A DNA stretch of 64,000 bases from an uncultured Spirochaetaceae bacterium (GTDB lineage: Bacteria > Spirochaetota > Spirochaetia > Sphaerochaetales > Sphaerochaetaceae), in NCBI GenBank assembly GCA_944389105.1, contig CALXLD010000022.1, positions 124,001 through 188,000 on the forward strand, read 5' to 3'. This document shows, piece after piece, positions 41,807 through 50,027 of this stretch. Position 1 is the stretch's first letter. Each line of letters starts with the position of its first letter. The translations under genes were made by a program, and so were the position numbers. The notes under the pieces were generated by a model, which had not been told where the DNA came from, did no database searches, and worked only from the letters and a program-made list of their open reading frames with translations.

Positions 41807-43591
41807 ATGAGATTCTACGACAAGAATACTGGTCTCTTTATTGAGGATACAGATGTTTCTATCACTACCGGACAAGCTACAGACGAAAGTCTAAGGACAG
41901 CTCTTTCAAAATGCATATTATCAGCTTCAGGCTGGAGATCCGTAATGGCTGCCTCAGGAGAGGAAGAAGATCCCTCTGAAGATGTATCCGAAGAGATGCT
42001 TCTGCTTGCAGCCGCTGCTGCAATATCATTCATTGACTACCTAGGCAAGAAGAACCCAAGGATAATCCTTGGCTGCGATGCAAGGCCAACGGGTAGGATG
42101 CTTTCTGCTGCTGTAAGACGTGCAATGGTAGCAGAAGGAGCAGATCTTGATGATATATACATCTCTTCCGCTCCGGAAATAATGGCGGCATCCCACCGCT
42201 ACGATGGGTTCTTCTATATCTCAGCCTCCCATAATCCAGTGGGACACAACGGATACAAGTTCGGCATCAATGGCGGAGTATATCCAAAAGATGAGATGGA
42301 CAAGATCATCCTGATCTTCAAAGCGATGATCGAAAAAGACGGCGCTGCTGAAAATCTGCGGAAAATCATAAATTCAGCCAGCAAGGATGAAACAGAGAAG
42401 GTTCTGAAGAACCACAATACTGCCAAACGCAACGCCCTCAGCAGTTATGAATCTTTCATCAGGCGGACAGCACACTCACCTTCATCCTTCTCGCTCCCGT
42501 TCGGTGTCGTAATAGACTTCAATGGTTCTGCCAGAGCTGCTTCAATAGATACCCAGTTCCTCCGCAAGCACGATGCGGGAGTCTGGGCAATCAATTCGCT
42601 CCCGAGGGAAATAGCACACGCAATAGTCCCTGAAGCGGAGAATCTTGAATGGGTGAAGAAAGAACTTGAGAAATGCCATAGCAAAGATCCTTCTTTCATA
42701 CTTGGCTATATGCCCGACAATGACGGAGACAGGGGAAATTTTGTTTACACCGATAAGAAAGGCAAAGCCCACATTCTCAGCGCACAGACGGTATTTGCAC
42801 TAGTCGGGACAATAGAGCTGGCACATGATGTGATGAGAGGCAGGAAGCGGATAGCAATTGCCGTAAATGGTCCAACATCTCTCCTGGTCGATGAAATAGC
42901 GGAAAGAATAGGAGCAGAGGTATTCAGATCCGATATCGGAGAAGCAAATGTGGTAACACTCTCAGAGAAGCTGAGGGAAAAAGGCTATACATGCCGCGTA
43001 TGCGGAGAAGGAAGCAACGGAGGGAACATTACCTACCCTGCAAAAGTCAGGGATCCGATGAATTCCCTGATGACTTTCTCCAAGCTCTGGTCAGTTGAAG
43101 GGCTCTACCAGTTCATAATGGAGAAGCTAGGAAGGAAAGCGGATGCAGAGCCATCAGTTTATTCTGTGATAAACGCGCTTCCCGCTTACATCACAACCTC
43201 TGCATTCTCCTCAGAAGCTGTAATGCACATAAAGAGCAGTGATTACAACAGACTCAAGGCAGAGTATGAAGACATTCTTGAATACGAAGCAAACGGGAGG
43301 ATGCCCAGTATTTTCTCCAGATGGGAAGTCAGACAGTATGAAGGCTCAGAAGAAGAAATCGGAATAGGACCAGAGCACAGGCTTCCGGATTCAACAGGGG
43401 GACTTAAGGTGCAGTTCTATGATGCTGCGGATAAGCCCTGCGGCTACTTATGGCTGTCAAAATCAAGAACAGAACCTGTAATAAGGACAATGGTAGATAT
43501 AAAAGGCAGGGATAAGAAACTCCATGATGCCCTTCTCGGATGGCAGCATGAACTGGTACAAAGAGCTGATGACAGAGTGCTGAATAGCTGA
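41807..43591 (+). CDS. Phosphohexomutase (phosphoglucomutase/phosphomannomutase family)
   Basis: A 594-residue alpha-D-phosphohexomutase. YISASHNPVGHNGYKFG (about 142-158) carries the phosphoserine, YMPDNDGDRGNF (about 303-314) the Mg loop, CGEGSNGGNITYP the sugar-binding loop and SRTEPVIRT (about 550) the phosphate-binding loop. The phosphate loop lacks the usual GT (RTEP instead of SGTEP), and the N-terminal ~60 residues are longer than standard PGM, so substrate range is uncertain. GATAAT lies 8 bases before the ATG; no ribosome binding site. Confidence 0.88.
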   Translation: MRFYDKNTGLFIEDTDVSITTGQATDESLRTALSKCILSASGWRSVMAASGEEEDPSEDVSEEMLLLAAAAAISFIDYLGKKNPRIILGCDARPTGRMLSAAVRRAMVAEGADLDDIYISSAPEIMAASHRYDGFFYISASHNPVGHNGYKFGINGGVYPKDEMDKIILIFKAMIEKDGAAENLRKIINSASKDETEKVLKNHNTAKRNALSSYESFIRRTAHSPSSFSLPFGVVIDFNGSARAASIDTQFLRKHDAGVWAINSLPREIAHAIVPEAENLEWVKKELEKCHSKDPSFILGYMPDNDGDRGNFVYTDKKGKAHILSAQTVFALVGTIELAHDVMRGRKRIAIAVNGPTSLLVDEIAERIGAEVFRSDIGEANVVTLSEKLREKGYTCRVCGEGSNGGNITYPAKVRDPMNSLMTFSKLWSVEGLYQFIMEKLGRKADAEPSVYSVINALPAYITTSAFSSEAVMHIKSSDYNRLKAEYEDILEYEANGRMPSIFSRWEVRQYEGSEEEIGIGPEHRLPDSTGGLKVQFYDAADKPCGYLWLSKSRTEPVIRTMVDIKGRDKKLHDALLGWQHELVQRADDRVLNS

Positions 43592-43604
43592 AGACGGCAT
43601 CAAG

Positions 43605-43640
43605 AAAGGCCAGAGTAAACAACGCTCTGGCCTTTTCTCT
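43605..43640. terminator. Bidirectional terminator between phosphohexomutase and ankyrin genes
   Basis: AAAGGCCAGAG (43605-43615) pairs perfectly with CTCTGGCCTTT (43625-43635), with T runs in both directions, between two convergent genes. Confidence 0.9.
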
Positions 43641-43674
43641 GGCTATATCGCTAGGCAATCCTCCTCCGAGAAGA

Positions 43675-44187
43675 TCACACTGCGCCCTTGCTCTTAAGAA
43701 GGTTTACGATATATGTCTTCTTTGCGTTCTTTGCATAATCAAGAACAGAGTGTCCCTGATAATCACGTGCATTGATATCAGCTCCGGATTTGATGAGCTG
43801 TGTTGTGATCTTTGTTTCATCATTGCTGTTTACAGCCATGATCAGTGCAGTCTCTCCAAGATAGTTCCTGGCATCGATGTTTGCGCCTGCCTCAAGAAGA
43901 GCTTCAATAATCTTTGGATTCTTTGAACTATTAGCAGCAAGATGAAGAGCATTTGACCTGTACTTCGGCTCTGCCTCATGAATATCCGCACCTGCCTCAA
44001 TAAGAGCCTTGAGAACAGCTACTGAATGATTGTACTGTGCAGCGAGCATAACAGGTGTAAGTCCCCATTCATTATGTGCATTGATATCAGCTCCCTTATC
44101 CAGAAGTTCCTTGATATCCCTAGCCTTTGTTGCGCTGATAGCTGCAGCAAGAAGCTTCTTGTTAATAGTCTCAGATGTCTTTGCCAT
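43675..44187 (-). CDS. Ankyrin-repeat protein
   Basis: A 170-residue protein made almost wholly of about four ankyrin repeats with clear consensus pieces: ADINAHNEWGLTPVMLAAQ, ADIHEAEPKYRSNALHLAA, ANIDARNYLGETALIMAV and ADINARDYQGHSVLDYA. No signal peptide, so cytoplasmic; presumably a protein-binding scaffold. GGAGG precedes the ATG. Single gene ending in a shared terminator. Confidence 0.92.
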   Translation of the reverse strand: MAKTSETINKKLLAAAISATKARDIKELLDKGADINAHNEWGLTPVMLAAQYNHSVAVLKALIEAGADIHEAEPKYRSNALHLAANSSKNPKIIEALLEAGANIDARNYLGETALIMAVNSNDETKITTQLIKSGADINARDYQGHSVLDYAKNAKKTYIVNLLKSKGAV

Positions 44188-44329
44188 TTTTCAATAATCC
44201 TCCAAGCAATCGTAATTAGGATAATGTCGAGAAAAAATCATATTGTAAAGAGGAAAAACATTATTTTGATGAATATAACTTTCCTGCTTTCAAAAAATTA
44301 GGCATAACAATCTAAAACTACTGGTTTTT

Positions 44330-44364
44330 TTGCATCTTTCGGCTTCTAGGGGTACAATCTCAAT
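44330..44364 (+). promoter_or_regulatory. Adenosine deaminase promoter, leaderless type
   Basis: TTGCAT (44330-44335), 17 bases, TACAAT (44353-44358), then six bases and the ATG at 44365. No ribosome binding site. Confidence 0.7.
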
Positions 44365-45447
44365 ATGTTAGATGAGAAGATTATCAGGAAAGCCCCAAAG
44401 GTTGAGCTGCATGAGCATCTGGATGGATCACTGCGGCCGGAAACTGTCATCGCCCTAGCAGAGAAGAAAGGCATGAGCCTGCCATGTTTCACCCCGGAAG
44501 AGATCGCAGCATGGTTCTCTAAAGGATCTGATGAGAAATCCCTGAGCCTCTATCTGAAATCATTTGAGGTCACAACAGCTCTGATGCAGGACAGGGACAG
44601 CCTGAAAAGAATAGCAAGAGAGGAAATCGAGGACCTTGCTGCTGACGGGGTTGTGTATGCTGAAATAAGATTTGCCCCGGTACTCCATACAAAAGAAGGT
44701 CTTTCCATGGAAGATGTCGTCTCTTCCGTGATAGAAGGACTTCAGGAAGGAAGGAAAAGCACCGGGGTCGAATTCGGCCTTATTCTATCCGCAATGAGAG
44801 ATCAGAGCGCCGAGATCTCACTGAAGACAGCAGAGCTTGCTGTCGCATTCTCGGATCGTGGAGTTGTCGGATTCGATCTTGCTGGAGATGAATCCGGCAA
44901 TCCTGCCAAAAAGCATATAAAAGCATTCGAGTTCATCAGAGCGCAGAACTTCAACATAACAATACACGCAGGAGAAGCCTTCGGACTGGAATCAATCTGG
45001 CAGGCTATACAGATATGCGGTGCACACAGGATAGGACATGGGACAAGGCTTACGGATGACATGACCATCGAAAACGGGAAAATAAGAAAGATGGGAACAC
45101 TTGCCCATTTTGTCCTTGATAAAAGAATCCCTCTTGAAATGTGCCTGACAAGCAATGTAGGAACAGGGGCTGCAGAAAGCTATGAAACCCACCCCTTCCC
45201 TCTTTTCTTCAGGAACAATTTCAGGGTTTTCCTATCTACTGACAACAGACTGATGAGCAATACATCCCTGACAAAGGAATTCTATATTGCCGCGGAAAAA
45301 TACAGCCTTGATATCCATGATATCGAAAAGATAACCCTGAATGCGATGAAGAGCGCATTCATACACCATGAGAAAAGGCTCAGGCTGATCTACGATGTCA
45401 TCAAGAAAGGCTATGCAGAACTCAGAGAGGAGTACGGGCTTTCATGA
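44365..45447 (+). CDS. add: Adenosine deaminase
   Basis: A 360-residue zinc hydrolase of purine salvage, converting adenosine to inosine. VELHEHLDGSLRPET (zinc HxH, about 13-27), TIHAGEAFG (about 199-207), IGHGTRL and LSTDNRLMSNTSLTKEF (about 290-306) are the deaminase motifs. In the last block Asn-Arg replaces the common Asp-Pro (usually TDDP), so adenine or a related substrate is possible. Convergent with the rhomboid gene, overlapping it by 6 bases. Confidence 0.9.
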   Translation: MLDEKIIRKAPKVELHEHLDGSLRPETVIALAEKKGMSLPCFTPEEIAAWFSKGSDEKSLSLYLKSFEVTTALMQDRDSLKRIAREEIEDLAADGVVYAEIRFAPVLHTKEGLSMEDVVSSVIEGLQEGRKSTGVEFGLILSAMRDQSAEISLKTAELAVAFSDRGVVGFDLAGDESGNPAKKHIKAFEFIRAQNFNITIHAGEAFGLESIWQAIQICGAHRIGHGTRLTDDMTIENGKIRKMGTLAHFVLDKRIPLEMCLTSNVGTGAAESYETHPFPLFFRNNFRVFLSTDNRLMSNTSLTKEFYIAAEKYSLDIHDIEKITLNAMKSAFIHHEKRLRLIYDVIKKGYAELREEYGLS

Positions 45448-46068
45448 AAACCATACTCTCCAGGGTTTTATCCTCAGTCTGATAACACAATAGAGGAGAG
45501 CAAAAACAAGGCCGAAAAGATGAGTCATATGGGCTATGCCACCACCATATGAATTCATCTGGCTGAAAAGCTCAATGAAGAAATATCCGAGAACGAGTAT
45601 AGGCGCCCTGACTGGAAAGACTCCGAAAAGATACACCACTGCCCGTGGATAGATGACGGAGAAAAGAAGCATCACTGCATAAAGGGCACCAGATGCCCCA
45701 AGCAGTATTGCATTGGTTCCAGTGAAGATATAGAAAAAAAAGCTTGCAATTCCAGACAGTATGCCAGTCAGGAAATAGAAAAGAAGGAATTCCCGTGTAC
45801 CCACTGCCCTTTCCACGGCAGTACCGAAGATGAACAAGCCAAGCATGTTCGAGAACAAGTGCCAGAATCCGGAATGAGTGAACATATACGTGACAAACTG
45901 CCAGTAGCTGTGTCCATATATAATCGCGGAAGGAATCAGGGCAAAATAATATGTAATAGCAGGATACAACAAATACGCAACAAGAAAGACAATACAGTTG
46001 GCAACAATCAGCATTGTTGCAGAATTTGAGTAAGTATACCGGAACTTTCTATTGATTATGCTGTTCAT
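45442..46068 (-). CDS. Rhomboid-family intramembrane serine protease
   Basis: A 208-residue protein with six membrane segments. HLFSNMLGLFIFG (about 66-78), the nucleophile in LLGASGALYAV (about 126-136, GxSG) and GGGIAHMTHLFGLVF with the catalytic His (about 176-190) are the rhomboid motifs. The promoter TTGACC, 17 bases, TAATTT ends six bases before the ATG without a ribosome binding site, predicting a leaderless message. Substrates unknown. Confidence 0.93.
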   Translation of the reverse strand: MNSIINRKFRYTYSNSATMLIVANCIVFLVAYLLYPAITYYFALIPSAIIYGHSYWQFVTYMFTHSGFWHLFSNMLGLFIFGTAVERAVGTREFLLFYFLTGILSGIASFFFYIFTGTNAILLGASGALYAVMLLFSVIYPRAVVYLFGVFPVRAPILVLGYFFIELFSQMNSYGGGIAHMTHLFGLVFALLYCVIRLRIKPWRVWFS

Positions 46069-46134
46069 TATCGGAAATTAAGCAAATTATCAGCAAAGGT
46101 CAACAGCCCTGAAAGTGGAAGATTTTTCACAGTA

Positions 46135-46151
46135 TGTGCAATATTTTCACA
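46135..46151 (+). promoter_or_regulatory. Candidate activator site upstream of the first sigma-54 small RNA
   Basis: TGTGCAATATTTTCACA is a 17-bp near-palindrome (TGTGmAA-TAT-TTkCACA, one mismatch) centred about 84 bases before the predicted start at 46227, the normal position for a sigma-54 activator site. It differs from the GGTTA-type PspF sites, so another activator is implied. Confidence 0.35.
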
Positions 46152-46199
46152 CTAATAAATGCCAGAATATTAAATAGATTCCTCTAATGTAATGAAAAG

Positions 46200-46217
46200 T
46201 TGGCACGAATCCTGCAA
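46200..46217 (+). promoter_or_regulatory. Sigma-54 promoter of small RNA 1
   Basis: TTGGCACG (46200-46207) with TGCAA at 46213-46217; GG (46202-46203) and GC (46214-46215) are exactly 12 bases apart. Only one position departs from the consensus TGGCACG-N4-TTGC. Confidence 0.85.
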
Positions 46218-46226
46218 GGAAACTGT

Positions 46227-46303
46227 AGAGCAAACAGTTTTTTCAACAAACCTCCTTTTTAGTGTGTACAAAGACGTCACTTTTTGACGTCTTTGTCTTT
46301 TTC
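46227..46303 (+). ncRNA. Sigma-54-dependent small RNA 1
   Basis: About 77 bases from the predicted start to the end of a T run. The 5' segment has GAGCAAACAGTTTTTT (46228-46243) and CAAACCTCCTTTTT (46247-46260). The terminator ACAAAGACGTCA/TGACGTCTTTGT (46268-46279, 46285-46296) is a perfect 12-bp stem followed by CTTTTT. No open reading frame with a ribosome binding site is present. ACCTCCTTT is the complement of AAAGGAGGT, so pairing with ribosome binding sites is the obvious mode of action. A sister unit follows at 46359. Confidence 0.75.
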
Positions 46304-46331
46304 TCAATATTTTTTCTTAGTTTTGTCTGTT

Positions 46332-46349
46332 TTGGCATGAGAAATGCAA
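46332..46349 (+). promoter_or_regulatory. Sigma-54 promoter of small RNA 2
   Basis: TTGGCATG (46332-46339) with TGCAA at 46345-46349; GG (46334-46335) and GC (46346-46347) are 12 bases apart. It lies right after the terminator of small RNA 1. Confidence 0.8.
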
Positions 46350-46358
46350 CAAAATTAA

Positions 46359-46455
46359 TACAGAGCAACAGTTTTTCATACCTCCTTTGCAACGTGTGAA
46401 AAAACTAACGTCGGACAGCTCTCTCCCACCCCATATGCTGTCCGACGGTTTTTTT
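46359..46455 (+). ncRNA. Sigma-54-dependent small RNA 2 (paralogue of small RNA 1)
   Basis: About 97 bases. The 5' part repeats small RNA 1: GAGCAACAGTTTTT (from 46363), TACCTCCTTT (46379-46388) and a GTGTG after it. The terminator CGTCGGACAGC/GCTGTCCGACG (46409-46419, 46437-46447) is a perfect 11-bp stem, here with a 17-base pyrimidine-rich loop (CTCTCCCACCCC) that could be a second seed, then seven Ts. The body diverges from small RNA 1 while the 5' seed and promoter type are kept, as expected for a duplicated regulatory RNA. Confidence 0.75.
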
Positions 46456-46464
46456 CTGACTTAT

Positions 46465-46499
46465 TTGACCAAGTTCGAAGCTATGTATAGACTCTCGCT
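46465..46499 (+). promoter_or_regulatory. rlmE promoter, leaderless type
   Basis: TTGACC (46465-46470), 17 bases, TAGACT (46488-46493), six bases, ATG at 46500. No ribosome binding site. Confidence 0.75.
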
Positions 46500-47102
46500 A
46501 TGGCCAATTCACGAAGAGACAAAGCAGATTCCTACACACAGAGAGCGCACAGGGAAGGATATCCGGCAAGATCCGTCTATAAGCTTGAAGAAATCAATGC
46601 GGCACACAAACTGATAAAACCCGGCGATTCCGTCCTTGATGTGGGAGCAGCCCCGGGATCATGGACGCTTTATACTCATAGGGAACTTATAAAAGGAAAA
46701 GGGCGGATTGTCTCTGTCGATCTCAACCCGCTCTCTCTCGACCCGATACCGCCTACAGTAACGGAATTCACAGGTGATGCATTCTCAAAGGAAATAAGGG
46801 CCAGACTCGTTGAGGAAGGACCGTATGATGCGATAATCTCCGATGCCGCTCCTATGACGACTGGAAACAGGATTGTCGATACCACCCGCTCAGAGTACCT
46901 TGCAGAGCAGGTTGTGCTCCTTGCACAGGAGCAGCTTAAAATACATGGGAACATGGTCATCAAGATCTTCCAGGGAGGAGGAGAACAGGAAGTTCTGAAA
47001 ACGATGAGGACAATCTTCCAGAAAGCAAAGGCTTTCAAACCCAAGGCATCGAGGGATGATTCGTTCGAGATATTCCTCATTGGCCTGGATAAGAAAGCCT
47101 AA
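46500..47102 (+). CDS. rlmE: 23S rRNA (uridine2552-2'-O)-methyltransferase
   Basis: A 200-residue FtsJ-fold enzyme. RSVYKLEEIN (catalytic Lys about 28), SVLDVGAAPGSWTLYT (SAM motif I, about 44-59), AIISDAAPMTTG (Asp about 119) and MVIKIFQGGGE (Lys about 159) give the K-D-K-E arrangement. It methylates the A-loop of 23S rRNA late in 50S assembly. Its -10 hexamer ends six bases before the ATG, giving a leaderless transcript. Convergent with mscS, 2 bases apart. Confidence 0.95.
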   Translation: MANSRRDKADSYTQRAHREGYPARSVYKLEEINAAHKLIKPGDSVLDVGAAPGSWTLYTHRELIKGKGRIVSVDLNPLSLDPIPPTVTEFTGDAFSKEIRARLVEEGPYDAIISDAAPMTTGNRIVDTTRSEYLAEQVVLLAQEQLKIHGNMVIKIFQGGGEQEVLKTMRTIFQKAKAFKPKASRDDSFEIFLIGLDKKA

Positions 47103-47104
47103 GG

Positions 47105-47977
47105 TCAGCTGTCCTTTGAAATCTGGACAACAAGCTGATTGAATGGCATATCGATTCCGTTGTCTCTAAGGGTTTTCAGGACATCGCTATTGAAGCGCCA
47201 GTATACATTCCAGTAATCAGAAGGTGCTACCCATGGCCGTACATAGAAAACAATCGCGGAATCGCCATATGAGCCAACCTCAACAAGAGGAGCAGGATCT
47301 GGCATGACCTCTGGATACGTTCCGATAAGATTCCTCAGAACCGTCTTTGTCTTCTCCACATCATCTGTATAACGCACGGATACTGTCATATCCAGCCTTC
47401 TTCTCTCGATGTATGAATAGTTAAGTATCGTATTACTCCAGACATATTTGTTGTTGACTGTATATTTCTTGTTATCCCCTGTAGACAGCGTAATGCACAT
47501 CAGGTCCATATCAACGACAGTACCAGCTACACCATCCTGGCCTATTTCGATCCAGTCACCTACCCTGAATGGATTATTGACAGCAATCATAACACCGCTG
47601 AAGAGGGAACTTATCGTTTCCTGAAGCGCGAAGCCAAGCACGACACCGGTAATTCCAAGACCAGCAAGGACAGGAGTAAGATCTATTCCAAATACGCCAA
47701 GCACTGAGACAATCGCGATTATCCATATGATAACGGCACAGATCTTTATGACAAGATTAGCCATGATCGGGGTGAACTTAGGATCGCGTTTTGAAAAACC
47801 AGTCAGGGAATTCTTTATTACCGCATTAATAATCTTCGCAACGATTATTATCACCAGGGCGATGATTGCGGAAACTGCAATACGAGGCATATTAAAGGTT
47901 TTTGACACCGTTGAAACAACATTAGTAAGTTCCTCGGCCTGCTCACTTGCGCTTGCAGCGGCTTCCAGCAAAAGCAT
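47105..47977 (-). CDS. mscS: Small-conductance mechanosensitive channel (MscS family)
   Basis: A 290-residue channel with three transmembrane helices. The pore helix LAGLGITGVVLGFALQETIS (about 128-147) has the Gly/Ala packing of TM3, followed by the beta domain VGDWIEIGQDGVAGTVVDMD and a C-terminal cage domain. It opens on hypo-osmotic shock to release solutes. The N-terminal ~20 residues are short and Ala/Glu-rich with no signal peptide. AGGAGG precedes the start. Confidence 0.93.
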   Translation of the reverse strand: MLLLEAAASASEQAEELTNVVSTVSKTFNMPRIAVSAIIALVIIIVAKIINAVIKNSLTGFSKRDPKFTPIMANLVIKICAVIIWIIAIVSVLGVFGIDLTPVLAGLGITGVVLGFALQETISSLFSGVMIAVNNPFRVGDWIEIGQDGVAGTVVDMDLMCITLSTGDNKKYTVNNKYVWSNTILNYSYIERRRLDMTVSVRYTDDVEKTKTVLRNLIGTYPEVMPDPAPLVEVGSYGDSAIVFYVRPWVAPSDYWNVYWRFNSDVLKTLRDNGIDMPFNQLVVQISKDS

Positions 47978-48002
47978 GAAGACCTCCTATCAGATTAAAA
48001 AA

Positions 48003-48023
48003 TGGGCGGGGAATCCCCACCCA
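48003..48023 (-). terminator. Terminator after htpG
   Basis: TGGGCGGGG (48003-48011) pairs with CCCCACCCA (48015-48023, one mismatch); on the minus strand it is followed by ATTTTTTAA, 24 bases past the htpG stop. Confidence 0.8.
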
Positions 48024-48046
48024 TCAATTTTAACCGAAAAATCCCA

Positions 48047-49921
48047 TTATGAAAGGAGTCTTGTGAGATTTGCTGCAAATGCTGCCGGATCAGGAGGCAT
48101 TACACCTTCCTGGATCAGAGCCTGATCAAGAATCACGCTGCAGAGTGCTTTGACAAGATCCTCATCCTTTTCCGCCTCTATCTTTGCAATCACAGGCGAG
48201 TCAGGATTGATTTCCAGAAGAGGCTTCACCTCAGGCATCTCGCCTCCCATCTGCTTCATCAGACGCTGCATCTCCATTGATGGATCCTCGTCTGAGAGAA
48301 TAACAGCAGCTGGAGAAGAAGAAAGACGGGAGGAAATAACAACATCCTTGACCCTGTCCCCCAGTGCCGTCTTGATCTTCTCTGCAACAGGTTTCTTTGC
48401 CTCTTCCTTTGCCTTATCCTCTTCACTCTTAAGGTCATCAAGAGCTCCGGCTTTGTTTATAGCCCGGAGAGGAGTCTTATCATATTCACCGATAGTGGAG
48501 ACGACTATATCATCGATATCATCCCCCATGATGAGAACCTCATAGCCCTTTTCGCGATAAGCAGCTACAAGAGGCGACGTTCTCAGGACATCTTCCTTTC
48601 CGCCGGAAATGTAATATATCGCCTTCTGTCCTTCCTTCATTCTGGACTTGTATTCCTTAAGCGAAACATATCCATCATCGGCAGTGCTCTTGTACCTGAC
48701 AAGCTCAAGAAGAGTCTCTCTGTTAGCATAGTCGGAGTACAGTCCTTCCTTCAGCGGCCTGTTATACTCAGCTATGAACTTCTTATAGAGCTCAGGATTG
48801 TTCTCCGCAATCTTCCTGAATTCTCCCAGAAGCTTCTTGACCGAAGCATTCCTGATTGCGGTCATCACCCTGTTCTCCTGAAGTATCTCCCTGGAAACAT
48901 TGAGAGGAAGGTCCTCGCTATCGATAATACCTCTTACGAATCTCAGATATGTCGGCAGGAGATCCTTGTCATCATCTGTTATGTAGACTCTCTTCACATA
49001 GAGCTTCACACCAGGACGATAATCAGCATAGTACATATCAAACGGAGCTTTAGAAGGGATGTAGAACAGTGTGGTATACTCGGTTGTTCCCTCCGCCTGA
49101 GTATGAATATAGAAAAGAGGATCCTCGGAATCATAGAAGGTATTCTTATAGAATTCCTTATAATCCTCATCCTTGATCGAGGACTTTGATCTCTTCCAGA
49201 GTGCGGAGGCAGTATTGATCTGCTCCACCTTGTGCTCAGTGGTCTTCAGAGCATTTCCATTTTCATCCTTTTTCTCGTTGTCGTAATGGACCTGGTCATA
49301 TTCAAGATAGATAGGATATGCGATGTTATCAGAATACTTCTTGATAAGCGTCTCAAGCTGCCAGCGGTTTGCGAACTCCTCGCCTTCCTCGTTGAGAGTA
49401 AGGATTATGGTCGATCCCTGCTCGCTACGCTCGGATTCTGTAACAGAATAGGATGATTCGCCGTCGGATTCCCATTTCCAAGCCTGATCCTCACCTGCTT
49501 TTCTGGAAATGACAGTAATCTTCTTTGCAACCATGAAGGCCGAATAGAAACCTACACCGAACTGACCGATGAGATTGGAATCCTTCTTCTGCTCATCTGT
49601 CAGGGATGCAAGGAATTTCCTCGTACCAGAAGAAGCAATTGTTCCGAGGTTATCATTGAGATCGGCTTCATTCATGCCGATTCCATTATCTTTTATAGTA
49701 AGGATCCTCTCACCCTCTTCCGTAAAGCTGAGATCAATGCGCGGACTGAATGAGAATCCCTTGAGCTTCTCATCTGTAAGTGAAAGATATCTGAGCTTGT
49801 CTATTGCATCTGAAGCATTCGAGATAAGCTCTCTCAGAAAGATCTCCTTGTTTGAATAAAGTGAGTGGATAATAAGATGAAGGAGGTCAGCTACCTCCGT
49901 TTTGAATTTTTTCGTGGACAT
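48047..49921 (-). CDS. htpG: Hsp90-family chaperone HtpG
   Basis: A 624-residue ATP-dependent chaperone. SNASDAIDKLRYLSL (about 31-45), TIKDNGIGMNEADL, GTIASSGT and GQFGVGFYSAFMV (about 117-129) form the GHKL nucleotide site; middle and C-terminal dimerisation domains are full length. The start at 49921 follows GGAGG; the frame stays open 33 codons upstream, but that extension overlaps the divergent ROK region and is not Hsp90-like. Confidence 0.97.
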   Translation of the reverse strand: MSTKKFKTEVADLLHLIIHSLYSNKEIFLRELISNASDAIDKLRYLSLTDEKLKGFSFSPRIDLSFTEEGERILTIKDNGIGMNEADLNDNLGTIASSGTRKFLASLTDEQKKDSNLIGQFGVGFYSAFMVAKKITVISRKAGEDQAWKWESDGESSYSVTESERSEQGSTIILTLNEEGEEFANRWQLETLIKKYSDNIAYPIYLEYDQVHYDNEKKDENGNALKTTEHKVEQINTASALWKRSKSSIKDEDYKEFYKNTFYDSEDPLFYIHTQAEGTTEYTTLFYIPSKAPFDMYYADYRPGVKLYVKRVYITDDDKDLLPTYLRFVRGIIDSEDLPLNVSREILQENRVMTAIRNASVKKLLGEFRKIAENNPELYKKFIAEYNRPLKEGLYSDYANRETLLELVRYKSTADDGYVSLKEYKSRMKEGQKAIYYISGGKEDVLRTSPLVAAYREKGYEVLIMGDDIDDIVVSTIGEYDKTPLRAINKAGALDDLKSEEDKAKEEAKKPVAEKIKTALGDRVKDVVISSRLSSSPAAVILSDEDPSMEMQRLMKQMGGEMPEVKPLLEINPDSPVIAKIEAEKDEDLVKALCSVILDQALIQEGVMPPDPAAFAANLTRLLS

Positions 49922-50027
49922 AATTCCTCCATTGGGATTTACCAGAATGGAAGATACTAACAGCTTGATGAAACGGCAACACTCATACTTGATGGAAAAA
50001 TATGGGCTGTCCGTATACAATCATGAT

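Noticed and set aside
46340-46392. Small minus-strand gene starting GGAGGTATGAAAAAC across small RNA 2
   Set aside because: The ribosome binding site would be only one base from the ATG, the product would be about 20 residues, and two sigma-54 promoters point the other way.
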